A DNA stretch of 64,000 nt from Paraspadella gotoi (taxonomy: Eukaryota > Chaetognatha), in assembly GCA_051294375.1 (NCBI GenBank), contig CM119265.1, positions 24,549,605 to 24,613,604 on the forward strand, written 5' to 3'. A program made the position numbers and the translations under genes. Below, piece by piece: positions 1 to 10,739 of the stretch. Each line of letters opens with the position of its first letter. Position 1 is the first letter of the stretch. The notes beneath the pieces were generated by a model, which searched no databases, had not been told where the DNA came from, and saw only the letters and a list, made by a program, of their open reading frames with translations.

Positions 1-75
1 CCTTTTTTAAAAAAACATACGTAAATATTCGTCTATTTTAATTTCTTTTAAATTGTTTTGTTTTGTTTTTATCAG

Positions 76-387
76 GAAACAACCACTTTTTCACGGGAAG
101 AGCGACGTTCAGATTTTGAAACGAAAACAACCAGGTAAAGATAAGTTGCGTCGTCAGTCACCGAGTCTGATGCTGCGCTTGTCGCTGCGCCTGACGCTAC
201 CCCTGCCGCTGCTCCTGTCACCGAGCCGGTCACGGTTCAAAGGGCGACGATTAAGATCAAACTCAAGCTCAGCGGCGCCGCCTACGGTGCTGATTCCGCC
301 TACGGTGCTGATTCCGCCTACGGTGCTGCTGTTGACACTGCAGCAAGTGCAATTCTATTCTTGAGATCATTAAAAGAAGACAAATAA
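76..387 (+). CDS. Possible terminal exon(s), product unknown
   Basis: An open frame ends with TAA at 385-387. It reads as an Ala/Thr/Pro-rich stretch, then a basic segment (KIKLKLS) and three near-identical copies of GADSAY-type residues from a 15-base tandem repeat at about 285-325. An AATAAA polyadenylation hexamer follows at about 454. The frame is blocked upstream by a stop near 142. Joining it to an exon at 76-134 (after an atcag acceptor) keeps phase, but would need an intron of only 23 bases. Reading straight through 76-364 in another frame is also open but gives a Leu/Arg/Ser-rich product of low quality. I do not recognise the protein. Coding status is weakly supported. Confidence 0.2.
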
Positions 388-691
388 CGAGAAAAAAATC
401 AAATTAAACGGCGCAAATCGCGAAATATTAAGTTGTAAATTTTTCGGAACGAAATAAAAAGGTAAGAGTACAGTATTCATTTTTTTTTTATTTGGTTTTA
501 ACCGAGCGCCTTGTGTGAAACGACAGAAATGATTAATCACATTTTCATACGATCACACTATTTACTTAAGTTTAATTTCTCAATAGATGCTAGTGGCAAT
601 GTATATTCCCTGTCTATTTTTCAGATTTAAATTTTCTAAATTGAATTCACAAATTGTCGTTTTGTTTGTTTTTCATTTCTTCGCTTTACCT

Positions 692-937
692 TTAGCGACG
701 TATTTGAAAAGCGCCATCGGGAGGATTTTCGCTTTCCGACTGGAGGAGCGATAGTAGCGTTGTTGTTCGTAGCGCTGGTAGGACATCTACAGTGCGGGTC
801 GAGGCTTAAATCAGTCGGAATGTAGTTGACCGATTTAAACCAGTTTTCAAGACAAAAATATAATTTTTGTTTTTTTGTGTTGTTTTTCTTTGTTTTCCCC
901 TTTTTAGAGGGGATCATCGTTTTTGACCCTCCGCGCC

Positions 938-990
<53 letters not shown>

Positions 991-3900
991 GAGAGATAGA
1001 GAGGGACCCGCGCCCTATTTTTTTTTAATGTCTCCCTCGACGGTTTACATGATATTTTTTTTTTTGGCGAAGATAAAAACAAAACCGGATTCGAGGAAAC
1101 AAATGATTTCGTGGGAGATTTTTGGCGTCGTCAGTGACGGAGGCGCGAAAAGGGGGATTGGCGCAGAGGACAGTGGCGCGGAGGTGGAGGGGGGTCAGGT
1201 GTGGCGTAGAGATCGAGCTTGGCGCATGAGATCGAGTGGGTTTGAGGGGGTCGGGTTATTATTTCGCTTAGATTTTTTCTTGGTCAGTTTTTTTTTCTGA
1301 GGGCCAGCGTCAATGAAGGGGACATCGCGAGAGCTTATTTGACCGACGAAGACGACAACGACGACGACGACGACAACGACGACGGAAATTGAGATGACGA
1401 GGCGGATTCTCGGTGACAAAAGAGGAGGAAGATTCACGCGGAATCGACACTCGTCAGACTGACAGACCGACCGACCGACCGACCAACGCAGCGACGAAAC
1501 GATCACTGAAAAAATGTAAAACATCACGAAACGTCGTTGTCGTTGTCGTTGTGGTCATACATTTTTTCCTGTCCGGTTTGATTAGGTCTTTTTCCGACCG
1601 TGAACAGAGGTAAAGCAAGCTGCTTTTGCTGATGAGAAGTATTATTCAATTGTAATTTTAATGAAACTTCCCGTCTAGTTATAAATATTTTATTTTAACA
1701 GTCAAATCCTACCTTTTAAAAAAAATTGATCATAAGAAATCGTTTCTTCCTTTTTATGAATCTTAATATTAATTATTTCCTTTTTCAAATTAACAATACG
1801 ATAAAAAGAAACAAACGGACAATGATGTTCGTAACGCCCGAGGGAGGCGCTTTGAAGTCCAGTAGATCTATCAGGAAACAAAAGAACAAGGCTCTTTCTT
1901 TGTTTGTAAAAAGAATCAATAAATCCTTGTATTGTTGCCAAGTCTCTCTTGCAAAAGACGGCAAACTCTCGCTAATTACACGTAACTTAAAATCTTTTCT
2001 CCGTGGAGCTTACAAGTTGCTTGGGATATATATTATTAAAATTATTTAAGATTCGAAAAACAATAATCTTAAGTAGCTTATTCACAGTTATTCACACAAT
2101 ATTAAGTCCGTCTGTCCGAAAGCGTCCATACATCTTGTAATGCCTCGAAACGATTGTGAATTGTGAAAGTTTTTCCGCATAAAAACCTTGTCTTCACATA
2201 TAATTAAAAGCTGCTATAATCTAATAATGAATTCGCAAAAAAAAAAAGCACCCGTTTGAAATTGCCAAGAGTTGTTAGTTTCAGTAGATATTTTGAAAGA
2301 ACGCAACATAAAAATAAAAGACAGGCTTCAAACGTAGCTCAAGATGCAATTTGACCAAAGGAAGAAATCATTTTCCTTCACGTTGGACGGTGAATGCTGC
2401 TGTCACTAAAGTAGACTCGAAGCCATCTTTATCACGTGCAATCAAATTAAGACTCAACAATGAGGTCTCACTTACCATCTCCGAGCTCTCTGTCTGAAAA
2501 GAAAAGCGGAAAAAACGAATTCATGCAAACTTCGCGTTTTGTACAATGAAGAGCATCGCGCGGTCGTTAAGAAATGTCACTTGGTTTCACAGCCAATTCT
2601 GCGCGGATTCTGAGTTTCACAAAGACTCCGTGGATTAAATGTTAAAAGATATCAAATTACTTTGAAAGTTTGAACCGCAAAAATCTTTCAAATTTGTTAG
2701 CCGCATTGCGTCAAAAAAACTACGCGCGTTTCTAATTTTAGTTTTGGTTTTTTTTTCATTCAAAACGGGAAAAGAAATGCCAACAAAATGGCGATGGCTC
2801 GAAAAAAAAAAGTGAGTTGACGTGAACTCACCGTCCTGTGAAGGCCCTTGATATCCTTGTGGTTGATTCGCTTTCTCCATATCTTCGTCGAAGAGGTGGA
2901 CAGTCTGAAGAACGGGTCCGTTTGGGTGATTGTCGCTCAGCTGCTCCAGGGTGAAGCTGGGTGCGGAAATCATGAGAAAAAAAGCAATAGTTTGTTCGTT
3001 CAGATTTCGTTTTGATTCCCGTTCGTTTATAAATTTCAACAATTCAATCCTTTCGCTATTTCCGAAGCAAAATGAAAACGAGGCTGGAGGTCATTTTTAG
3101 TCGACGTCGGGACTTTTACGATTATTTGGGCTGATGCGACGGACTAAAGACATATATACATCGTGTCAGTATGACATACTGATCCAATGCTACCAGCAGT
3201 TAGGGGGAAAAAATCCTCTGCCCAAAGAATCGACTGAGTTGAATCAATAAGAAACTGAAGCTTCGTTTGTCAACTAAATCTCGATCGGAGTCAAACACAA
3301 GTTCGCGCCTTATTTTCCCTGAACGCCCAATTTTATCTTAATTTTTGAAATTAAATTATTTTTTTTTAAAATTAAAATTAAGCTAAGGTTAAATATTAGT
3401 TGAGGTTACTAATCAAGGTTCGGGACCTGGTTGTGAGTAGGAGTAGGGATCAGTGACTAGAGTTAGAGATTAGGGTTAAAGATTGGTTTATAAGTTTAAA
3501 TAAATACTCTGGATAAACGAAAGAAATAGGGAATTCTCTCGGTAAAAGTGAGCCCCTGTAGAAAGTTTACCTTTCACACTCTAAGAACTCGATACCTTTC
3601 AAAGGGAACATAATTTTTGTCACCTAAGGAGCTCAAAAAATCTCAAAATATTTACGCCGCTCCTTTTAGCTGTCACATCCGGTCAGCTTTATGTTTTTTC
3701 ATTGCATACGTTTGCCCTTCCTTACCTTTCTTATTACTTATCTGTTATTGACCATAGCAACGAATACAAATACGTAATCCAAATCGAGCGACACCATTTG
3801 CTTATTGCTTACCTTACTTTTTACATTAAGGATCCGATACGTTACTCAAAAGTTCCTTATAGCTCATCCAGGAATTAGACTCTAAAAGACTTTTTTTAAT

Positions 3901-4096
3901 TCCAACCCAAACGTTGACTTACCTCTCTAAGTATCCCTATCCCGTTCGTCCAACGACCTTACCTTTCCGCGGTGTTTCGACGCAGAAAAGCTGCTTCTTC
4001 CTCGGAGAAGCGATCGGCGTTGAGCGGCGTCGAATTTTCGATCCTCGCCGTCGTCGCCGTTTTTCGTCGTCGTCGTCGTCGGCGGCGTCTTTCTCT
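692..4096 (-). CDS. Four-exon gene model, product unknown
   Basis: Four exons join in phase on the minus strand: 4096-3963 (donor gtaagg), 2956-2832 (acceptor cacccag, donor gtgagt), 2493-2476 (18 nt, donor gtaagt) and 786-692 (acceptor ctgtag, stop TAA at 694-692). An AATAAA hexamer lies downstream on this strand near 490. The encoded part includes FSEEEAAFLRRNTAES, then FTLEQLSDNHPNGP, an acidic FDEDME, and a C-terminus ending GAFQIRR. There is no in-frame ATG in the first listed exon, so the true start is upstream or that exon's 5' end is wrong; its acceptor (tag at 4099-4097) is weak. The last exon also has an alternative open frame starting MSYQRYEQQRYY. No domain is recognised. The phases and splice signals are the main support. 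Confidence 0.45.
938..1003. repeat. (GA)n microsatellite
   Basis: An almost uninterrupted GA run with a few GATA and GGGA interruptions. It lies downstream of (beyond the 5' side of) the last exon of the 0.7-4.1 kb model, within its final intron. Confidence 0.95.
1004..2475. other. Last intron of the 0.7-4.1 kb model, no gene seen
   Basis: This stretch holds GAC/GTC trinucleotide runs (about 1345-1385 and 1530-1553) and short open frames on both strands around 1702-2049. None of these has codon texture or a recognisable motif. I see no further supported gene. Confidence 0.4.
2476..2493 (-). other. 18-nt phase-1/phase-1 microexon
   Basis: On the minus strand an 18-base segment lies between a strong acceptor (cttttcag) and a strong donor (gtaagt). 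It starts and ends in phase 1, so inclusion adds exactly six residues (DRELGD-like, acidic) without shifting frame. Flanking exons of the same gene model are also in phase 1 here, so skipping would be frame-neutral. This is read from the sequence; use in mRNA is inferred. Confidence 0.45.
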
Positions 4097-4900
4097 CTAT
4101 CGAGGCGCGGTCGAGACGAAGATAAAATATATAAAAGCACCTGTCGTTGTCGTTGTCGTTGTTCCAGTTTTTTTCGCCAGGAGGATGTCGGCAGTGACGT
4201 CACCAAGGCGCGTGCGCGGGGGGAGGTGGGCGGGGCGAGAGAAGTGACTAAACCTCAATGCGCGTGCAGGGAAAGACTCTCCCGCGCTTGCGCTCTTTCT
4301 GTCTCGGCTCTTGAGAGCGCGCGCGTTGAGGGAGAGAGAGAAAGAGTCGCTCCTTCTTGGTGACAACAGATGTTGTCTCTGTCTCTCTCTCTCTCTCTTG
4401 TAGAGACTCGTTCGTTCGTCTCTTTCTCAGGTGGTGCCCGACTGTCGGTCAGTCAATCGGAAGTTGAAAAAGTCGTCGCTTTCATTTATCCTTCGTTTAA
4501 TTTTCCTTTTTTAATTTTTGGTAATAAATTTGTTTGATTTGCCTTTAAGCGAAGCTTCCGAAGCCGTGAGGTGTGTCGATTATGACTCTCTCTCTCTCTC
4601 TCACTCTTCACTTTATCGTCGTCATCATCATCTTCTCTCTCTCTCTTTATTTTTTTTTTTTTTAAGGCTCCGGTGATTGTGGTAGTCGAGATTTCTTCTC
4701 TCCTTCCTCCTCCTCTTCCTCCTCTTCCTCCTTTCCCTGTATTTCGCCGAGGAATGCGGAAGGACGATGAGGAGGGGGGGGAGAGTATGAGGAGGAGGAG
4801 GANNNNNNNNNNGAGGCCACGCAATCCTCGTTGTTTATACCGATTTTTCTATCCGACCAATGAGCGACGACTGCCGAAATCGGCGGACCAATGAAAAGCG
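3964..4900. promoter_or_regulatory. CpG-rich segment, likely promoter region
   Basis: CpG density rises sharply here against the AT-rich surroundings, with GTC/GCG runs, short CT arrays (4380-4400, 4588-4604, 4635-4647) and a 10-N gap at 4803-4812. The segment contains and lies upstream of the first exon of the minus-strand gene at 0.7-4.1 kb, so it could hold its promoter and 5' UTR. No start site can be fixed by eye. Purine/pyrimidine tracts create several open frames here that I regard as noise. Confidence 0.35.
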
Positions 4901-5485
4901 AGGAGGAACAATCGACGACATTGGCGGCGTTTTCAAATGCAATTTTGGGTTTTTATGCGGGAAAATATATAGAAATACGATGAGACGATGACAACATCAT
5001 TAAGGACGAAGAATGAGAAGTCGATAAAGGGATGAAAACTTAGAAGAAAAATGTTTTGACATTCGAAATTATACATGGCTAAATGTTGAGGGTTTTCTTT
5101 TTTTCGGCAGTTCGATTTTAGAGGTCATTTTGACATGATCTGGGCGAATGAACGAGGGAGAATGTTATGAGGTTAAAATTATAGTTTTTTTTAAACGGTT
5201 TAAATAAAAATCTTTTTTTAGATTAACTTAAAGATATTCTAGAAATTTTGGTTGATGCAAATATACATTTCACGTTTCAGGTTTCACATTTCATTTCACA
5301 TTTTGCGGACATGGTGAATTGGTGATTGATGATTGGTTTTACAATTTTCTAAGCTCACATTTTTTTCGGTCCCAGGTACAAATTCTGTTCAGATCAAATC
5401 GTGTAAATACTTTCTTTCGTTGTGTTTGTGACTTGAAGAAAGTTTGATTTTAATTTTGAACAACGAATTTTTTTTATTGTTAATG

Positions 5486-5527
5486 GGTATGTTTCGACTT
5501 TATAACAAGTCTTCATCAGCACTTGTG
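5486..5527 (-). ncRNA. Hammerhead-like ribozyme motif, copy 1 (probably degenerate)
   Basis: The minus strand reads CTGATGA, a stem II (GACTT paired with AAGTC across a short loop), then GAAAC. An extra A lies between CTGATGA and the stem. The bases after GAAAC are ATACCC rather than ATGTC, so the two-base-pair stem III and GUC site seen in the partner copy are lost. It is likely inactive. Confidence 0.5.
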
Positions 5528-5550
5528 AATTCACAATTTTTTTCACATTT

Positions 5551-5593
5551 CACAAGTGCTGATGAAGACTTGTACCAAAGTCGAAACATGTCC
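5551..5593 (+). ncRNA. Hammerhead-like ribozyme motif, copy 2
   Basis: The plus strand reads CACAAGTG, CTGATGA, A, stem II GACTT/AAGTC with a loop, GAAAC, then ATGTC. This matches the conserved hammerhead core, with a very short stem III (AC...GU) and a GUC cleavage triplet. Such a short stem III is typical of type I hammerheads at Penelope-like element ends, which are thought to work best as dimers. The additional A before stem II departs from the canonical core and may weaken activity. Confidence 0.55.
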
Positions 5594-5647
5594 ATTAACA
5601 ATAAAAAAATTAAAATTAAAATCAAACTTTCTCTAAGATCAAATCGT

Positions 5648-7254
5648 TAAAATTCCTCCTCCGCGAATAAAATTCAAACTTTGATCTCAATTCTATATCA
5701 ATATCATTTTATAGTTTTATACAAATCTATATATCTGTTTGTGCCTCTGTAGTTTTGATCACGTTGGCTGACTTTAGTTCTTATTTAAATAACGTTCAGT
5801 TTTTGGAACAGGTTGGCGAGTTTATTTATCAACAAACAATTTGGCGACGAGGAACGGAGATAAAATGTTTGTTTCATAAAAACGAGGTGTGAAATTAATT
5901 CTTTAATTTCGAGATTAAAATATAAAAACGTGAGAATAAAATCAATTAAAAATAAACCCCAACGGCGAGAGGTAAAAATGTTGAACGTTCTAGAGGCAAC
6001 GAATTTCTCTCTCTGGACGTTTCTAACATTAAAAATAATCATGATCTTCTTCACATTCGATACTTTTCTTAGCGGGAAACGGACGAGGCAGAACCCAGAT
6101 ATTAACTCGTCGGCGAGTCCCACGGCCACGGTCGTGTCTAGTCATGACCGGCGTAACAATATCCGTGTTTGTTTTATTTACCGAATGAAATGATCGATCA
6201 TCTTCGAATACTCCCCCCCCCACCTCGCCAAAAGAAAGGAAGTTTCCCACCTTTTCTTTTATACTTTCCCTTAGTTTAAATCAAGCTCAGTTTAAAAAAA
6301 AAAGCAAAATTCCCGTATTCAACACGGAACGGGGAAAAGAGCCGGAACGCCCCGCCGCTTTTAGAACTCGGCTCTCATTTTTTTTTTCCATGATCCACTT
6401 TGCATGTGGTCCGAACTTCCGAGGTTCGACTCTGCGGGAAAATTTTTTTTTTCTTTCTCTCGTTGAAGACAACGCGAAGAAAAATCGGATTAAAAATGGT
6501 TTTGTGTCCGAGGATCTTTTGGAGTTGTGTTTGTCGTTTTGGTTTCGTGGCTACTAGTCACTCAAGTTTCCCCTGAATTCACTATAAAATTAAATATACT
6601 TCACCTTGTGGAACCCTTTTTCTAAACAGTTCTATTATAGCATTTTAAGCTAGAAAAGGTATCAAATTTGTTTTTGTTTATGTTATGTTAAAATATTACG
6701 ACCGAGTTTACAAAGGGCTTTGAGAAAACTTTTGCCTATAAAAGGTTTTCAGCATTTTCGTTGTCTTTGCTTGCCCTTCATTGTGACAATTGCTAGCAGA
6801 CGAAATACCTTAGATGATTTCCTTAAAAAAGTTTTTTTTTTAGATTGAGTCCCGCAAATAAAGCGACGACATCGATATTTTTAAAACTAACTAAAGTACT
6901 TTTACTGAAGTATGCAAATTATATTTTAAGATATTACGAAATACTTTGGGTTATTTATTCAAACTGAAGCATTTAACTAGCAGGTCTTTTGAATAGTGTA
7001 TGCATTCTGCCTGACTTTCTTCTAGAAAATACTTTACATTATCACTTTGAGCGGGGGATCTGTTCGTTTAGTTTGGTTAGCCATAAAGTCAAATAAAATG
7101 AAAGAGAAATTCAGATTCTTCTGAAAAAAAAAGTAGAATCTCTACGCGGCTCGTTCGAATGAGACAGAATCATATACAAATTAACAATCTTAAACCAAAC
7201 TTTACAAATAAAGCCAAAAAAAAAAAGCAATATACAATTTATACATTGAGAATT
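5648..7254. other. AT-rich intergenic stretch, no gene seen
   Basis: Only short unrelated open frames are present on either strand. A run of C (6209-6220) and scattered A/T homopolymers are the main features. I see no splice-supported exon. Confidence 0.4.
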
Positions 7255-8721
7255 TCAAGGCATTCCTCTCTCCTTCCAAATGTATTCGCAAATAAAATTC
7301 ATCTCTTCGTTCCCCACATCGTTCCACCTCAACCCGGAATCCCCGCCCTTCATCTGCAGATAGTCTTCACCCTTTCCGCCCCCATTGTCCGGCTGTCCGT
7401 CTCCCCAGTCCGTCCACCTCATCCTCTTCCATCCTTGACTCGTGATCCACGACCAGGCGCCTTCCCCGTGTTCGTCCGTGGCGCCCATCGCCCAGTCTCG
7501 CTCGGCGCCGCCACGACGCCGAATTTGACGCCGAAGAAACTCGTTCTCCTCTCGCGTCTCGGCGGCGACGAGGCTGGCGCCGCGGGTCGAGCAGAACGCC
7601 TGTGCTTCGTGGACTGTCATCAGGCGGTCGTCGTCGTCGGCGAAAAGGTAACAGGCGTCGGCGTCTGGCGAATCTGCGAAACACTCGAAACCTTCGGGTC
7701 GACAGGCGCCGGTGTTGGGATCAGGCGTTAGCGGGGGCGCGGTCTTGTCCGCCGAGGCGGCGCGAGCGGCATCGCACCGGCAGGAGAATCCGCCGACGCC
7801 ATCGACGCAGGTTGCCGACGCGTGACATGCATCGGGACGGAGGCACTCGTCGATGTCGACGCAGACTTTGTCTTCTCGGCGCCGGAATCCCGGCAAACAG
7901 ACGCAGAAAGCGGCGCCGTTAGAAGCGTCGCAAGTGGCGTTGGCGCCGCAGGGAAAGTCGGTGCAGGGACCCGGCGGAGCAGCGGGTAGGGAAAAGAGGG
8001 TAAGTTCGTCTGGACGGCAGAAAACGTCGTCGTCGTCGTTGTAGCTGTTGTTGTCTTCCACTTCGGTCCCCCTCACTCTACACTCTCGACAAAACGTCCC
8101 GTTTCCTCTGTACCCTTTCGCGCATGCGCAAGAGAACGAGCAGAGCGTATCGACGCATTCGGCGTGGGCGTGGCACGGAGACGACGCGCATTCGTCCCGC
8201 AGACGACACGCCTTCAATCGCCATCGAAATTCGTCGAGCATTCGCGTCATTGAATCGAGAATTCGACGAGCGAATCGAAGATCCACCGCGGATCCAGAGG
8301 CGTCGTCTTTGTGGGCGGCGGCCGCGGCGTCCGCCAATCGCTCGCCCACGAATTCTGAGAATTCCGTCGCGTTCATCTTTTCGAGACCGACGTCGATCCG
8401 CGCCCCGGCGTCTTTACGAGAGTCAAAAACCGGCGCCCTTTCGCCGGCGGCGGCGTCGTCGGCGCCGGTTTTCGTCGTCGATCGAACGAGAAAGTAAAAG
8501 TTGGTGACGCAGAGAAGTCCGATGACGACGACGCCGACGATCGCCATGCGGCGGAGACGAGCGTACTTTCGGCGGAGCGAGGGGGCGTGGAATGGAGCGT
8601 CAGATGCGGCGACGGAGGCCGAGGTCGGGAGCGGAACGGAGCGAGGTGGGCGGACGAAAGTGAAGTTGGACATGGACTCGATGGAACAGTCGTGGAGAGT
8701 GATGTTCTCCGGCGCCGTCAT
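7255..8721 (-). CDS. Type II membrane protein with EGF repeats and C-type lectin domain
   Basis: One uninterrupted 488-residue frame runs from ATG to stop with no intron. A basic cytoplasmic tail (about 1-58, ending LRRKYARLRR) precedes one hydrophobic segment at about 59-79, giving a type II anchor. The ectodomain has EGF-like domains at about 173-211 and 253-287, a calcium-binding EGF (DIDEC) at about 289-339, and a C-type lectin domain at about 347-479. The lectin domain keeps the QPD motif (443-445; in known lectins this favours galactose-type ligands) and WND (466-468), so calcium and sugar binding are plausible. It keeps Cys347/357 and 377/478, but the usual inner Cys pair is replaced (ED-Tyr; no Cys after WND). 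The role is probably cell-surface recognition or adhesion. The start was chosen as the first ATG of the frame; a 14-N gap lies 65 bases upstream. Confidence 0.85.
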   Translation of the reverse strand: MTAPENITLHDCSIESMSNFTFVRPPRSVPLPTSASVAASDAPFHAPSLRRKYARLRRMAIVGVVVIGLLCVTNFYFLVRSTTKTGADDAAAGERAPVFDSRKDAGARIDVGLEKMNATEFSEFVGERLADAAAAAHKDDASGSAVDLRFARRILDSMTRMLDEFRWRLKACRLRDECASSPCHAHAECVDTLCSFSCACAKGYRGNGTFCRECRVRGTEVEDNNSYNDDDDVFCRPDELTLFSLPAAPPGPCTDFPCGANATCDASNGAAFCVCLPGFRRREDKVCVDIDECLRPDACHASATCVDGVGGFSCRCDAARAASADKTAPPLTPDPNTGACRPEGFECFADSPDADACYLFADDDDRLMTVHEAQAFCSTRGASLVAAETREENEFLRRQIRRRGGAERDWAMGATDEHGEGAWSWITSQGWKRMRWTDWGDGQPDNGGGKGEDYLQMKGGDSGLRWNDVGNEEMNFICEYIWKERGMP

Positions 8722-8785
8722 TGTTCGTCGAGGTTATTTATCGGGAGGTGAGGTTTTCGAGTTGGTTTTAAGGATTTTATGGCGG

Positions 8786-8799
8786 NNNNNNNNNNNNNN
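8786..8799. other. 14-base N gap
   Basis: Fourteen N just upstream of the lectin gene, in its presumed 5' flank. Confidence 1.
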
Positions 8800-9800
8800 T
8801 TTTTACATCTTTTTATAGTTTTTTTATCTTTTCTTGGCCACCAGTTCTTTATTATTTTTTTTAAGGTGGTAAGTGTATGTTTTAAGTGCGTTTGTGGGTT
8901 AGGTTTTAAGCGATTTATTGTCGATTGGGTGAGTAAGTTATTTTTTCACATTATTTTTTTAACCGTTTTCGGGAAAAGTTTTTTTTTTTCCAATTTGAAG
9001 TCCAGTATTTCTTTGAATCTTCAGTTCTATTTTTTAACTGCGAGGATAAAAAAATATTGGAGGTAGCGAATGTTTGAGAAAGAAGAGAGACAATGTATGA
9101 AAATAGGAAATGACTTCAGTCAGAGCGATGAGAGATGAGAGGAGAGAGAGAGAGATGATGATGATTGATGATATTAAGCATGATTTACTAAAAACGGCGG
9201 CGGGATGAGGAGAAAACAGCCCTTAGGCGATCCTATGCGGGCCCTCTAGGGGTTCTTATTCGCCAAATAAAACTTTCGTGCGCGCCCCCGGCGGTGTCGT
9301 TACCGCTTTAACGTTTAATACGTTAAAATCTATCGATTGGTAAGAATATCGAAGTTAGATTTAAGAAAAAATAACATAGGGTATTGAAAAAATTACTGTG
9401 TAGGGATCCTAACTTGACAATACATTAAAAAAAAAAAAAAAAGCGAGCCCGCGGGCGGGTCTTACCGCAAAACTACTATCACTATTTCTATTCATGTAAG
9501 TTATTTGTGCCACAATTTCTTTGCCTTTCTACTCTTTAGTTTTTACTTACATTCTACCAATGAGGCAACGTTTTTTGAATTAATCTACGAAACAATTGTG
9601 ATTAGAATAGTGTTATCATTTAAAAACGAAATTTAAATTAACAGAAGCTTAAAGATATTAAATATTAACCATATTTGGCTAAATATTAGAGTTTTATGAA
9701 CTCGCAACCACGCGTCAATAACTTTTATAAAAGTTTCTTGGGACACCGAAACAAGAATATTATTTCTAAGGAGAAGAAATATACGAGATATAACTGTCGC
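8800..9800. other. Intergenic, no gene seen
   Basis: T-rich sequence is followed by a GC-rich patch (about 9195-9330), a 17-base A run near 9427 and a short palindrome gcccgcgggc near 9447. No exon or RNA gene is supported. Confidence 0.4.
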
Positions 9801-10739
9801 ATCAAATTTTAATTTATTAGTTACAAGAACGAGTTTTTGCTTCCCCAAGAATTGGAGATGATGTTGCGCGCCAGTCTTTTTAGATGATCTTTAGAACTGG
9901 CGTGTCGATGGCTGGCCGGATATCGATATTGGCATGAAGAGACAGGCTCCTTGTATGGAGTTGGTTTAACTTCGATGGGATCCAGTTTATTACAGCTTAG
10001 CACTGTCTTGTTAAGTTTCCGGTTTGTTTTGTTCTCAAACAATGTCCTCATGTTCCCTTATCAGTTCCTTTATATGACACCTTTTTGTACATGTCGAGTC
10101 AGACGTCTCCAAAGCAAATGCCTTTAGATGTGACTTAATGCATTCTCACCTTGTGCTGTCCAGGACCTGTTCTGATGCTATGTATTTTGGTATGTTGTAT
10201 GCAAAGCCTGAGCATATTGTTTTGCGAGTATTTTTCTTATTTGGCCCAGTGTACTGTCGGACATATGGGAGAAAGCACTATGCCGCTTCCATATTCGCAA
10301 AAAGGAGTTCCGATTCATGATGTTAGCCAGATTATGCACTAATGTTCGGACGAATTCGGATTTAGTTTATGAATTCTTTCTCAGAATGCCTAATCTCTGA
10401 TTGGCCTTGCCTAATTACGCAGTTTATATTTTCCTTCCCAGGAGTTTTGGTCTAGTTGTTAAGCCAAGGAGGTAACTTCTCTGACAACTTTCACTTTACT
10501 ACCAAATATGGCTTGATATTTATATCCACGTCAAGATGCGTTTGCAGCCTGCCCTAAAAAAGATGACATATGATTTTTGCTGGGGATAATTGAGTCTCCA
10601 ATTTTTTACACCCACTATTCCAGCTTGGTTTTAGATGACTTTGCATTATTTGTACTTTTGCACAATGGATGATCCGCAACTACCCAAGCCGCCTGATCGT
10701 TTCTGCAAACTGAGATGGATTTGTTTTCTTCGACCTATC

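Larger units (their letters stand above)
5403..5635. mobile_element. 233-bp inverted-repeat insertion with hammerhead-like motifs
   Basis: Two arms of roughly 85 bp (about 5441-5533 and 5550-5632) are inverted copies of each other around a short loop. The whole segment is bracketed by an identical 12-base direct repeat, AGATCAAATCGT, at 5391-5402 and 5636-5647, as expected for a target-site duplication. Each arm carries the core CTGATGA ... GAAAC. Hammerhead ribozymes of this minimal kind are known at the ends of Penelope-like elements and in small non-autonomous retrozymes. No reverse transcriptase lies within it, so it is a non-autonomous or end-only copy. The relation to Penelope-like elements is inferred from the ribozyme motif. 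Confidence 0.6.

Noticed and set aside
3420-3485. TTAGGG/GGTTA-like words, with similar CCCTAA-like words at 36780-36860
   Set aside because: Only one or two exact hexamers among degenerate words; not a telomeric array.
6400-6440. GGTTCGAC T-loop-like sequence
   Set aside because: The adjacent stems do not pair and no anticodon arm could be folded.
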